Shown here in pieces: positions 1-7,124 of a stretch of DNA of 43,787 nucleotides. Origin of the DNA: CAZYMF01 sp964648215 (GTDB lineage Bacteria; Desulfobacterota; Binatia; HRBIN30; JACQVA1). Each line of letters opens with the position of its first letter. The first letter of the stretch is position 1. Below the pieces are notes generated by a model that saw nothing but the letters and a program-made list of their open reading frames with translations, was not told where the DNA came from and made no database searches. The translations under genes and the position numbers were made by a program. Where the stretch lies: assembly GCA_964648215.1 (NCBI GenBank), contig CAZYMF010000019.1:1-43787 (forward strand), in the 5' to 3' direction.

Positions 1-29
1 GCTGCGCTGCCAGCCCAATCCTACGGCTC

Positions 30-63
30 GCTCGGCCCCTCCAAACCGCTATGGGGGCTGAGC
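30..63 (-). terminator. hairpin downstream of the TPR lipoprotein gene
   Basis: Inverted repeat 30-43 / 52-63 with an 8-nt loop lies 8 nt beyond the TPR stop codon. The stem is about 11 bp with a mismatch and a bulge. There is no U-tract. It could be a terminator, or the inner part of a decayed attC; the R'' sequence GCCTAAC predicted for this cassette is not found in the 70 bases left in the window. Confidence 0.35.
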
Positions 64-70
64 TTGGCGC

Positions 71-769
71 TCATGGTGGGATCACGACCCGACCGGCTGG
101 GGCCAAGCCCCTGGAGCCGCGTGACGCGGCCTGTTGAGCGAGCAATTTCATTTGCTGGAGATCGCTGTCGTCGGGCACGAACGACAAATACTTGTCGGCG
201 GCCGCAGCCGAGTCAGAGAAGCGGCCTTGATAGTAATAGGCGAACGCCAGTGCCCTCCATCCTCGGGGTAGGGGGGTGGGCGCCGACAGCTTGATCGCTT
301 TTTTCAGATTCGCCTCCCCAAGTTGCGCCCATTGCGGGCCCGCATCCGTATAGAAGATGCCCAGCTCAAGGTACGCGTCCACGTAATCCGGCCGAAGAGC
401 AATTGCGCGTTCGAGGTGGCGAATGCAAGCAGCTCCTGCCTGCGGGATATCAAGGTTGTGGCCGAACCGATACAGTTCGCCAAGCCTCAATTGGATTTTC
501 GGATCTTGTGGATCCGCTGCCCCAAGCTCGTTCAACGCGGCCTCCGTCTCTTTCCATTGGGCGGTGACCTGTTGCCTCTGCTCCTTAGAACTCACGCGGG
601 GTGGATATCCGCGGAGCACCGGACGCAGAGCGGCAAGCTCAGCGTCGACATCTGCGAGCTTTTGCTCGTCTGTGCCCCGAAGTGTCGTTGGCGTTCGCTG
701 AGCTGCGCAGGACAGGAGGATGAGGGGAAGGAGAGGCAATAAACCCCGGTATCCACGCGCAAGTCTCAT
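71..769 (-). CDS. TPR-containing lipoprotein (integron cassette cargo)
   Basis: A 232-residue protein with a lipoprotein signal peptide: basic start, hydrophobic run, and lipobox LLSC with Cys21. The mature part has helical repeats of tetratricopeptide type, for example AIALRPDYVDAYLELGIFY around residues 123-141 and a second unit around 175-200. It is therefore probably a membrane-anchored scaffold or assembly factor; no enzymatic motif is seen. The ATG at 769 lies 22 nt after the attC core site TTAGGC (791-786), the spacing usual for an integron cassette, and there is no strong Shine-Dalgarno. GC is lower than in the genes right of 2250. Its own attC should lie to the left, near or beyond the window edge. 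Function within the cell is unknown. Confidence 0.8.
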   Translation of the reverse strand: MRLARGYRGLLPLLPLILLSCAAQRTPTTLRGTDEQKLADVDAELAALRPVLRGYPPRVSSKEQRQQVTAQWKETEAALNELGAADPQDPKIQLRLGELYRFGHNLDIPQAGAACIRHLERAIALRPDYVDAYLELGIFYTDAGPQWAQLGEANLKKAIKLSAPTPLPRGWRALAFAYYYQGRFSDSAAAADKYLSFVPDDSDLQQMKLLAQQAASRGSRGLAPAGRVVIPP

Positions 770-785
770 CCTAGCTCTTCGACTG

Positions 786-853
786 GCCTAACGCTGGCGC
801 TCATGCGCGTCGCGGTGCTGTTCCGCGCCGTCGCATGGAGCGGCTGGTTCGGC
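786..853 (-). other. attC: attC recombination site (integron cassette 59-base element)
   Basis: On the minus strand the 68-bp site starts with R''-like GCCGAAC (853-847) and ends with R' GTTAGGC (792-786), the canonical GTTRRRY. The arms pair through much of their length: CGCTCCATGCG on one side against CGCTC-ATGCG on the other, leaving an unpaired extra base of the kind that sets strand polarity in attC sites. A short loop (around AACAGCA) joins GCGCGG and CCGCG. It begins 4 nt after the SUKH stop codon. Strand exchange would fall between G792 and T791. Recognised by eye; not scored with a covariance model. Confidence 0.82.
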
Positions 854-857
854 CGAC

Positions 858-1268
858 TCACTTCCAGAACTCCCACCATTTCTTCACATACGGCTTCTCT
901 TGAGCTTGGGCTTGGTTTTGAACCACTAATTGCGAAAGCCAGTCATCGAAGGTTGTCGCCACGGCAGTGACCTGGCTCGTCGTTTCATTGTACGCTTGCA
1001 CGCTGCAAAAGGCGTCGGCAAGCCGGATGAAGTACTCGGTGCTGCCACCGTCGCTCCCGATGACAAAGGCGTCATCGAGACTGCTGCCTGCTTCAGATGT
1101 CCGAGCCTCGTGGTTCAAGTCGAGAAGAAGATCAGCATCATCCGGGGTCGCGAGATCACCCGCCCAAGAGTTACGGGGAAATGGATACGCGAGCATGAAA
1201 TCACGATACTTCGCAGGTAGATTGATCTTGAGCTCGCGCTCAATTCGTTTCAGATCGTGCTCGCGCAT
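858..1268 (-). CDS. SMI1/KNR4 (SUKH) domain protein, integron cassette cargo
   Basis: A 136-residue cytosolic protein of the SUKH superfamily. Family hallmarks seen are the N-terminal helix leading to LPAKYRDFMLAYPFP (residues 18-32), the central FVIGSDGGSTEYFI strand block (68-81) and a C-terminal FDDWLSQLV helix (106-114). SUKH proteins are best known as immunity proteins against contact-dependent or polymorphic toxins; no toxin gene is in the window, so an orphan immunity or stress role is an inference. The gene fills a 501-bp unit (1292-792) bounded by TTCGGC and the attC, so it is a mobile cassette. The start at 1268 has AGGA only three to four bases upstream and lies 24 nt inside the cassette. 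Confidence 0.87.
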   Translation of the reverse strand: MREHDLKRIERELKINLPAKYRDFMLAYPFPRNSWAGDLATPDDADLLLDLNHEARTSEAGSSLDDAFVIGSDGGSTEYFIRLADAFCSVQAYNETTSQVTAVATTFDDWLSQLVVQNQAQAQEKPYVKKWWEFWK

Positions 1269-1286
1269 TTCCTCGCACCACGGAAC

Positions 1287-1293
1287 GCCGAAC
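1287..1293 (-). other. integron core site at the cassette insertion point (attI-side)
   Basis: Minus-strand GTTCGGC. It is the exact reverse complement of the R'' sequence GCCGAAC of the attC at 847-853, as required if TTCGGC is the 5' end of the SUKH cassette and was originally the R' half-site of its own attC. The sequence 1294-1407, between this point and the integrase stop, shows no second attC, so it is the natural place for attI; no direct repeats or cassette promoter could be identified in it with confidence. Confidence 0.65.
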
Positions 1294-1407
1294 TACAATT
1301 CGACTTCCGAAGGAATGCCGCATCCCACGCGAGTTTTTGTCAGCATATCACCCCTCGGTCCATTTGTGCTCATCCCCAACAATCTCTCCGCGAATCGCGC
1401 GCATGCG

Positions 1408-2166
1408 TCACGACGACCGATCTTCACTCGGGCTGCTACGCGTCTTCCCTTCGCGGGATATCACGCCGGGGTTGCGCGCCTGCAATCGATCGGCGGGGCT
1501 CTGCACCCCGCGGCCGCCGCGGTTGAGCACGTGAGTGTAAATCATCGTCGTCTTCACGTCGCGGTGCCCCAGCAGCTCCTGCCCCGTCCGGATGTCATAA
1601 CCGGCTACGAGCAAATCCGTGGCAAAACTATGCCGCAGCGTGTGTGGGCCGACGGGCTTGGCAATACCGGCCTTGCGCGCCGCCTCGTGGATGGCGCGCT
1701 GGAGTACCGACTCGTGTTGATGGTACCGCTGTGGCGGACCAAAACGCGGGTCAGTACAAATGCGCGCGGCGGGGAAAACCCACTGCCAGGCCCATTCCCG
1801 GCTCGCATTCGGATACTTTCTCGCCAGAGCATCGGGCAATCGGACCCGACCCAATCCCGCCGCGAGATCGCGTTCGTGGAGGCGGCGCACGCTGCCGAGA
1901 TGCACAGCAAGCGAGTTCTTGACGCCTGCGGGGAGCATGGTCACTCGATCCTTGTTACCCTTGCCTTCGCGAACCAAGATCTCGTTGCGCGTGAAATCAA
2001 TATCCTTGACCCGAAGCCTCAGGCACTCCATCAGGCGTAGCCCCGAGCCGTAGAGCAGCATTGCCATGATCCATGAAACACCGTCAAGCCGCGCCAGTAA
2101 CGCCTCGACCTCCGGGCGGGCAAGCACGACCGGCAGCCGCTGGCTCAGCGGCGCCGTTGGCCTCAA
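1408..2166 (-). CDS. intI: integron integrase IntI, 5'-truncated (catalytic domain only)
   Basis: A 252-residue tyrosine recombinase catalytic domain. The residues R44, K72, H175-x-x-R178, H201 and Y210 (Arg-Lys-His-Arg-His-Tyr set) are all present. It carries the insertion specific to integron integrases, PDALARKYPNASREWAWQWV (111-130), followed by a YHQHES segment, matching the IntI1 layout. Full-length IntI proteins have about 320-340 residues; the N-terminal SAM-like DNA-binding domain of about 90-110 residues is missing. The TTG at 2166 is only the first possible start: the frame stays open upstream into 2170-2205 without ATG or GTG, and the neighbouring M28-type gene ends at 2252, so there is no room for the missing part. 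Probably inactive, or a scaffold misjoin. It is read in the same direction as the cassettes. Confidence 0.88.
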   Translation of the reverse strand: MRPTAPLSQRLPVVLARPEVEALLARLDGVSWIMAMLLYGSGLRLMECLRLRVKDIDFTRNEILVREGKGNKDRVTMLPAGVKNSLAVHLGSVRRLHERDLAAGLGRVRLPDALARKYPNASREWAWQWVFPAARICTDPRFGPPQRYHQHESVLQRAIHEAARKAGIAKPVGPHTLRHSFATDLLVAGYDIRTGQELLGHRDVKTTMIYTHVLNRGGRGVQSPADRLQARNPGVISREGKTRSSPSEDRSS

Positions 2167-2251
2167 TCCCCTTACGGGGCTGGGCGATCCAGACGGCGAA
2201 GGACGGCGGGTGGGGGCGCGACGATCGGCTCGCCGAAGCGCGGCGCCGGCG

Positions 2252-3670
2252 CTAGACGACGCGCCCGGCGCGCATGGCCGCCGCGGAGATCCCCCGCGTC
2301 GACTCGATGATGCGGATCGCCGCGCGGGTAACGGGCAGCAGGCTCGGCGCGTGCACCTTGTCGAGGTTGTCCATGCGGTCGAAGAGGTAGAAGGGCGCGG
2401 TGAGGTAGTTCACCAGCGGCACGCCCTCGGGGTGGAACGGTCCGCCGTCGCTGGTGGGAAACGGGGCGAGCGCGTCGGGCGTCATCAACAGGGAGCGCTC
2501 GAGGTTCTCGCTCTCGATGGCGCGCCAGACCGCTTCCTCCAGGGCAGGAATGCGGCTGGTGAACCACCAGCGCGGCTCGGGCTCGCCGCTGGGCACGAGA
2601 GCGCCGTCGCGCTCGACGAACTCGGCGGCGGCGTGCTCGAGATGGACCTCGAGCACGATGCGCCCGAGATCGGCGCGATGGCGCGCGATGAAGGAGTGCA
2701 CCCCGGCGCCGCCGGCCATGTGGCCGCCGTTGACGAGGAAGACCAGCCGATGCGGGCGCTCGGCAGGGGGGACCTGCGACCAGTACGTCGCCTGCGCCAA
2801 CACCAGCGCCATTCCCGAGCCGTCCTCGACGGCGGACGACCACGGCCCGTCGTGATGGGTCCCGATCACCAGCCACTCCTCGTCCGCGCCCGGCAGCTCG
2901 CCGACGACGTTGTACGAGGTGATCGGCGAGCACTCGGCGTCGACCTGGAGCTCGACCGACACGGGCCTGGAGCCCAGCAGCGCGCGCAGGCGCGCGCCGT
3001 CGCGCTCGCCGATCCACACCGCGGGAATGTCGCGGGAGACGCCGTCGTACGGCACGTAGTAGTCGCAGCCGCCGCCGGGATAGTCGCGCAGCACGCCGAT
3101 CACGGCCGCCGCTCCGGCGTCCAGCGACGGCTCGAGGACGTGCTGAATCTCGCGCCCGAAGGGGAGTACCTGCACCGCGTTCTCCAGCGTCCCGCGCGGG
3201 TCGTAGCGAAAGCCGGCGCGGCTGGCCTCCGGCGGCGCTCCTCGCGACTCACGTTCGTCGAGCCCGCGGCGCAGAACCGGAAGAGTCGGCGGCACGCGCA
3301 TTGGCGTCAGCTCGTAGAGCGACACCTTGCCGCGCACCTGCTGCGGTGCCGCCGCGTCGAAGGCGGCGAGATCGGCCCGGAGGCCGGTGGTGGACGCGGA
3401 GAACGGCATGGGGAAGCAGGGGACCTCGAATCGTTCGGGCCCGACGAGGACGCGCAGGCTGGCCGCGCGCGGTTCCCAGTACGGCAGCTCGACCGGCTCG
3501 AGCCGCACGTTCTCCAGGCCGAGACGGCGCAGCTCCTCGCCGCAGAGCTGCTCCGCCCAGCGATCGGCCGGATAGCCGGGCCGCCGGATTCCCTGCGCGT
3601 GGATGCGCGCGATCCAATCGAGCAGCGTGCTCTCCTGCGGCAGAAGCGATTCGCGTAGCATCGTTCGCAC
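2252..3670 (-). CDS. M28-family-like aminopeptidase with inserted PA-type domain, altered catalytic motif
   Basis: A 472-residue protein without signal peptide. An M28 fold is suggested by THHDGPWSSAVEDGSG (first His-x-Asp and second Asp metal ligands, about residues 273-288) and by a C-terminal MDNLDK segment. Residues about 130-255 look like the protease-associated insert found in many M28 enzymes. Unusual: where active M28 enzymes have the GEE motif (catalytic base plus metal ligand), this protein reads NGGHMAGG, so both glutamates are absent. It may be a non-peptidase hydrolase or a binding protein. ATG at 3670; a second in-frame ATG lies three codons later. The 3' end lies 86 bp from the truncated integrase, at the GC shift. 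Confidence 0.75.
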   Translation of the reverse strand: MRTMLRESLLPQESTLLDWIARIHAQGIRRPGYPADRWAEQLCGEELRRLGLENVRLEPVELPYWEPRAASLRVLVGPERFEVPCFPMPFSASTTGLRADLAAFDAAAPQQVRGKVSLYELTPMRVPPTLPVLRRGLDERESRGAPPEASRAGFRYDPRGTLENAVQVLPFGREIQHVLEPSLDAGAAAVIGVLRDYPGGGCDYYVPYDGVSRDIPAVWIGERDGARLRALLGSRPVSVELQVDAECSPITSYNVVGELPGADEEWLVIGTHHDGPWSSAVEDGSGMALVLAQATYWSQVPPAERPHRLVFLVNGGHMAGGAGVHSFIARHRADLGRIVLEVHLEHAAAEFVERDGALVPSGEPEPRWWFTSRIPALEEAVWRAIESENLERSLLMTPDALAPFPTSDGGPFHPEGVPLVNYLTAPFYLFDRMDNLDKVHAPSLLPVTRAAIRIIESTRGISAAAMRAGRVV

Positions 3671-3768
3671 CCCCTTTCCCGCCGCGGCGAGTGGATCGAC
3701 TGCCTGCTCGCCGCGCCCCCCTGCCTTACCACAAACACCGCGCCGATTGTTGACCGTTCCGGTGGTCG

Positions 3769-4665
3769 ATGTCAGGAGAGAGGCCTGTGAAGATCCTGAT
3801 CTTTCATCCCGGACAGTCGGGTGACGCCCTGGTCAGTACGGCCGTCCTGCCGGGATTGCGCGCCCGCCATCCGGACGCCGAGCTGCATTACTACGGCGAT
3901 GCCGCCCATCTCTGGCCGCTGTTGCACAACCCCTACGTGGATCGGATCGAGGTGCTCCGCGACCTCGAATCGCTGCGGCCGCACTTCGACCGGGTGATCG
4001 TGCTCCAGCACGCCGACTGCTGGGGCAAGCGCATGCCGAACGTCCACTGCGATCTCGCCGGCGTGCCCTTTCACCCGCCGCAGATTTTTCTCTCCGCCGC
4101 CGAGGAGCAGTGGACCGAGCGGCATGGGGGCTTCGTCGCCGTCTGGCATCGGGCCGCATTTGCCGATCGCTGCTACGATCGCATGCAGGCGGTCATCGAT
4201 GCCTTCCCGGGCGAGCGCTTCGTCCAGATGGACAAGGTGGAGCCTAAGTGGCGGCTGCGCGGTGCCGAGTACTGGGGAGATCTGCCGCTGCGCGAAGCCG
4301 TCGTCAGGATGAGGGGCGCGACGCTGGCGCTGGGGATCGACACCGTCTTCATGCACGCGGCCGCCGTGTGGCGGGTGCCGATGGTGCTGGCGCTGGGGCC
4401 TACCAGTCACCTGACGCAGTATATCCCGGATGCCTCGCTGCTCTATGGCGACGCCCGCCGCTTCGAGGCTCGCGTCGGCTGCAACGGCACGCCGGCGGAC
4501 GTGAACCCGCGCGACCTGATCGACGCCGTGGCCGAGCGCCTGGGCGGTGCCCTCACCGGGAAGAACCGGCGTATCGTGTACACGGACGATCGGGGCGAGC
4601 GGGTGAAGAGCAACAGCTCGCGTCCGCTCTCGCGGGTGCGCCGCTATCTGAGGCGTTCCGCTTAG
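3769..4665 (+). CDS. glycosyltransferase family 9-like protein (heptosyltransferase fold)
   Basis: A 298-residue protein with GT9 signatures. The N-terminal Rossmann strand KILIFHPGQSGDALVSTAVL precedes LPGLRARHPDAELHYYGD, and the donor-side motif GIDTVFMHAAAVWRVPMVLALGPT lies near residues 193-216. GT9 enzymes add heptose or related sugars to the lipopolysaccharide core or to glycoproteins; the acceptor here is unknown. It is slightly shorter than typical WaaC/WaaF (about 320-350). Start choice: the ATG at 3769 is usual, but AGGAGAG at 3774-3780 lies inside it, 6 nt before the in-frame GTG at 3787 (VKILIF), which may be the true start. First gene of a plus-strand operon; the next ATG follows its stop codon directly. 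Confidence 0.8.
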   Translation: MSGERPVKILIFHPGQSGDALVSTAVLPGLRARHPDAELHYYGDAAHLWPLLHNPYVDRIEVLRDLESLRPHFDRVIVLQHADCWGKRMPNVHCDLAGVPFHPPQIFLSAAEEQWTERHGGFVAVWHRAAFADRCYDRMQAVIDAFPGERFVQMDKVEPKWRLRGAEYWGDLPLREAVVRMRGATLALGIDTVFMHAAAVWRVPMVLALGPTSHLTQYIPDASLLYGDARRFEARVGCNGTPADVNPRDLIDAVAERLGGALTGKNRRIVYTDDRGERVKSNSSRPLSRVRRYLRRSA

Positions 4666-5262
4666 ATGGCCGCAAGAGACGAACACCGTGCACGTCCAAT
4701 GCCGCCGACACAGCTCGCCCGACTGATTCGCCATCCCCGGACGCCGTGTGCGGCGGTGCGCGGCATCGACGCGCGGGTGATCCGCTCCGGGGAAACGCTG
4801 GCGCTGACCTTCGTCGTCGAAGGGGATCTCTCCCGCCTTCGCCTGCCGCCGCCCTGCCCGCCGCGCTTCGCGCCGGATCTGTGGCGGCACACTTGCCTCG
4901 AGGCCTTTCTCGCTGCCGACGGAGCGACGGCGTACCACGAGTACAACTTTGCGCCGTCCGGCGAGTGGGCGCTGTACGCGTTCGAGGACTACCGCACCGG
5001 CGGCCCGCTCGATGATGGTGCGCCGGCTCCGGAGATCGTCTTTCGCGGCACGCCGGAGCGAGTCGAGCTCGAGGTCGTCATCCGTCCAGGCCGTCTGTCG
5101 CCCGCCTATCGCGGTGCGGGGCTCTCTCTCGGGCTGTCGGCGGTCATCGAGCAGGACGACGGTGCGTTGTCTTACTGGGCTCTGTGCCACGCTGGCGACA
5201 AGCCGGACTTCCATCTCGCCGCGTCGCGAACGCTGCAGTTGGCACCGGCGATTGGGGAGTGA
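4666..5262 (+). CDS. DOMON-like domain protein
   Basis: A 198-residue protein of the DOMON-like / CBM9-related type found as a stand-alone gene in proteobacteria. Recognisable segments are LALTFVVEGDLSRLRLP (about 45-61), LWRHTCLEAFLA (72-83) and the following YNFAPSGEWALYAFEDYR. DOMON-like folds bind sugar or haem; the ligand is not known and no catalytic residues are apparent. No signal peptide is seen. The ATG at 4666 abuts the GT9 stop codon; an in-frame ATG at 4699 gives a 187-residue alternative closer to the conserved start. It lies between GT9 and NamZ in an apparent operon with gaps of 0 and 15 bp. Confidence 0.75.
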   Translation: MAARDEHRARPMPPTQLARLIRHPRTPCAAVRGIDARVIRSGETLALTFVVEGDLSRLRLPPPCPPRFAPDLWRHTCLEAFLAADGATAYHEYNFAPSGEWALYAFEDYRTGGPLDDGAPAPEIVFRGTPERVELEVVIRPGRLSPAYRGAGLSLGLSAVIEQDDGALSYWALCHAGDKPDFHLAASRTLQLAPAIGE

Positions 5263-5277
5263 TAGGCGTCGCGAGCG

Positions 5278-6480
5278 ATGAAGCTCGGCATCGACCGCCT
5301 GCTGGAAGAGCCCACGCTGCGGAAGCCGCTGGCCGGCCGGTGCGTGGCGTTGCTGGCGCATCCGGCCTCCGTGACCCGCGACCTGACGCACTCGATCGAC
5401 GCGCTCGCCTCACTCGGCGAGCTGAAGCTGACGGCGGCCTTCGGTCCGCAACACGGGCTGCGCGGCGACAAACAGGACAACATGGTCGAGTCGGCCGACT
5501 TCGTCGACCCGGTTCACCGCATCCCGGTCTACAGCCTCTACGGCACGGTGCGGCGGCCGACGGCGACGATGACGGATACCTTCGACGTGCTGCTCGTCGA
5601 TCTGCAGGACGTCGGCACGCGCGTGTACACGTTCATCACCACGCTGCGCTACGTGCTCGAGGAGGCGGCGGCGCGGCGCAGGGCGGTGTGGGTTCTCGAC
5701 CGGCCGAACCCCGCCGGCCGTCCGGTGGAAGGGCTGCGCCTGCTCGCCGGCGGGGAGAGCTTCGTCGGCGCCGGGCCGCTGCCGATGCGCCACGGGCTGA
5801 CGTTGGGCGAGCTGGGACGCTGGTTCGTTCGCACGCTCGGCCTCGACGTCGAGTACCAGGTGGTGACGATGGAGGGCTGGGCGCCGGCGCAAGCGCCGGG
5901 CTACGGCTGGCCGCTCGGCGAGCGGAGCTGGGTGAACCCGAGCCCGAACGCGGCGACTCTGTCGATGGCGCGTTGCTACCCGGGCACGGTGATGCTCGAA
6001 GGCACGACACTGTCGGAGGGGCGCGGCACGACGCATCCGCTCGAGCTGTTCGGCGCGCCCGACCTCGACGCGCGGGCGTTGCTCGCCGAGATGGAGTCGC
6101 TGGCGCCGCCATGGCTGGCGGGCTGCCGGCTGCGTCCGTGCTGGTTCGAGCCGACCTTCCACAAGCACGCGGGGCAGCTCTGCGCCGGCGTGCAGATCCA
6201 CGTCGACGATCCCGCCTACGCGCACGACCGCTTCCGGCCGTGGCGGCTGGTGGCGCTGGCGTTCAAGGCGTTGCGGCGCTTGCGGCCGGACTACGATCTG
6301 TGGCGCGACTTCCCGTACGAGTACGAGAAGGATCGTCTCGCCATCGACGTCATCAACGGCGGCGAGCAGCTACGCCGCTGGGTCGACGACCCGGCGGCGA
6401 CGCCGGCCGACCTCGACGCGCTTGCCACGGCCGACGAAGCGTCGTGGCGCGAAGAGCGGGCGGCGTTCCTGCTCTACTAG
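5278..6480 (+). CDS. namZ: DUF1343 / NamZ-type exo-beta-N-acetylmuramidase (GH171)
   Basis: A 400-residue DUF1343 protein. The family, GH171, includes Bacillus subtilis NamZ, which releases MurNAc from the non-reducing end of peptidoglycan fragments. Conserved blocks visible are FGPQHGLRG (about 59-67), VYSLYG, LLVDLQDVGTRVYTF (111-125), VLDRPNPAG (141-149), WVNPSPN (221-227), YPGT..EGTTLSEGRGT (234-250) and FEPTFHKHAG. There is no signal peptide, unlike secreted NamZ proteins, so it would act in the cytoplasm on imported muropeptides unless the start is misplaced. Third gene of the GT9-DOMON operon, 15 bp after its neighbour. The symbol is by family; activity is inferred. Confidence 0.88.
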   Translation: MKLGIDRLLEEPTLRKPLAGRCVALLAHPASVTRDLTHSIDALASLGELKLTAAFGPQHGLRGDKQDNMVESADFVDPVHRIPVYSLYGTVRRPTATMTDTFDVLLVDLQDVGTRVYTFITTLRYVLEEAAARRRAVWVLDRPNPAGRPVEGLRLLAGGESFVGAGPLPMRHGLTLGELGRWFVRTLGLDVEYQVVTMEGWAPAQAPGYGWPLGERSWVNPSPNAATLSMARCYPGTVMLEGTTLSEGRGTTHPLELFGAPDLDARALLAEMESLAPPWLAGCRLRPCWFEPTFHKHAGQLCAGVQIHVDDPAYAHDRFRPWRLVALAFKALRRLRPDYDLWRDFPYEYEKDRLAIDVINGGEQLRRWVDDPAATPADLDALATADEASWREERAAFLLY

Positions 6481-6590
6481 ATTTTGCGCCGGAGGGGTGG
6501 ACTGTGAATCTACATAGCCCAGAGGCCGCCGCCCGCACCGGGTTACCCGCCATTGGCGGGAATGCCCGCTGCCGTCGACAACTGACATCG

Positions 6591-6888
6591 GCGCGAGGCC
6601 GACTCGGGAGGCAGCGGCCCATTGCATAGCGCAGCGGGCGCGAAGGGGGAGCGCGAGGGGGAAACCGCGCCTTTCGGTTTCCCCCTCGTGGGTGCAGGGC
6701 GAAGCCCGCAGGAGACGGCTCGTGCTCACCCGCGACGGCTGCGAGTCAGCCTGTGGCGCCGCTTGCGGGGCTGCGCCCCTGCACCCCATGCGAGGGAAGG
6801 ACCAGAAGGGCGCTGGTCCTTCCCTCGCGCTCCCTTCTCCGCGCCCCGGAGGCGGGCCATGGGCCGCGTCTGCGAGTGACGGCCACGC
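6591..6888. repeat. inverted pair of about 120-bp repeat elements with two long hairpins
   Basis: The 644-bp gap between namZ and the sulfotransferase gene has no credible gene. It holds two related copies facing each other: left 6591-6710 and right 6888-6764 (reverse). Shared blocks in both are GCGGCCCAT, AAGGG..AGCGCGAGGG, a hairpin, and GGGTGCAGGG.CG.AGCCC.GCA. The left hairpin has a 14-bp perfect stem (6654-6667 / 6675-6688) and loop CGCCTTT. The right hairpin has a 15-bp perfect stem (6791-6805 / 6813-6827) and loop CGCCCTT when read on the minus strand. The stem bases differ between copies but remain paired. This is the architecture of BIME/REP-like elements. Confidence 0.7.
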
Positions 6889-7063
6889 AAGGTTCTGCCC
6901 CAGCAACAGTGCCACGTCCATTCAGCGACGAAACATGTCACAGACGCCGCGGTTGGCCGTCGCGGTGATCGAGGATAGCGCTTGCTCTTACCCGGCGTTG
7001 GAGTCGGATGCCCGCCGGGAGAAGAAAAGAGAAGGCGGAAAGGGGAAAGGTCAAAGGTCGAAC

Positions 7064-7091
7064 CGAAGAGCGTGTCTGGAGGCGCTCTTCG
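7064..7091 (-). terminator. rho-independent-like terminator of the sulfotransferase gene
   Basis: Perfect 9-bp stem CGAAGAGCG (7064-7072) / CGCTCTTCG (7083-7091) with a 10-nt loop, 33 nt past the sulfotransferase stop. On the minus strand it is followed by a long pyrimidine-rich tract (7063 down to about 7018), richer in T than surrounding DNA but without a clean U-run. Confidence 0.55.
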
Positions 7092-7124
7092 TCTTCGACG
7101 ACACGGCTGGAGCTCGCCGAGCCG

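Noticed and set aside
1294..1407. cassette promoter or second attC between intI and the SUKH cassette
   Set aside because: Only a weak TATGCT without -35 and a GTTGGGG near-match to GTTRRRY; not enough to call.
2066..3658. 530-codon open frame on the plus strand
   Set aside because: Antisense to the M28-like gene; shadow frame.
6370..6921. 183-codon minus-strand frame through the inverted repeat
   Set aside because: Composition follows the hairpins, no start signal, crosses the namZ end.
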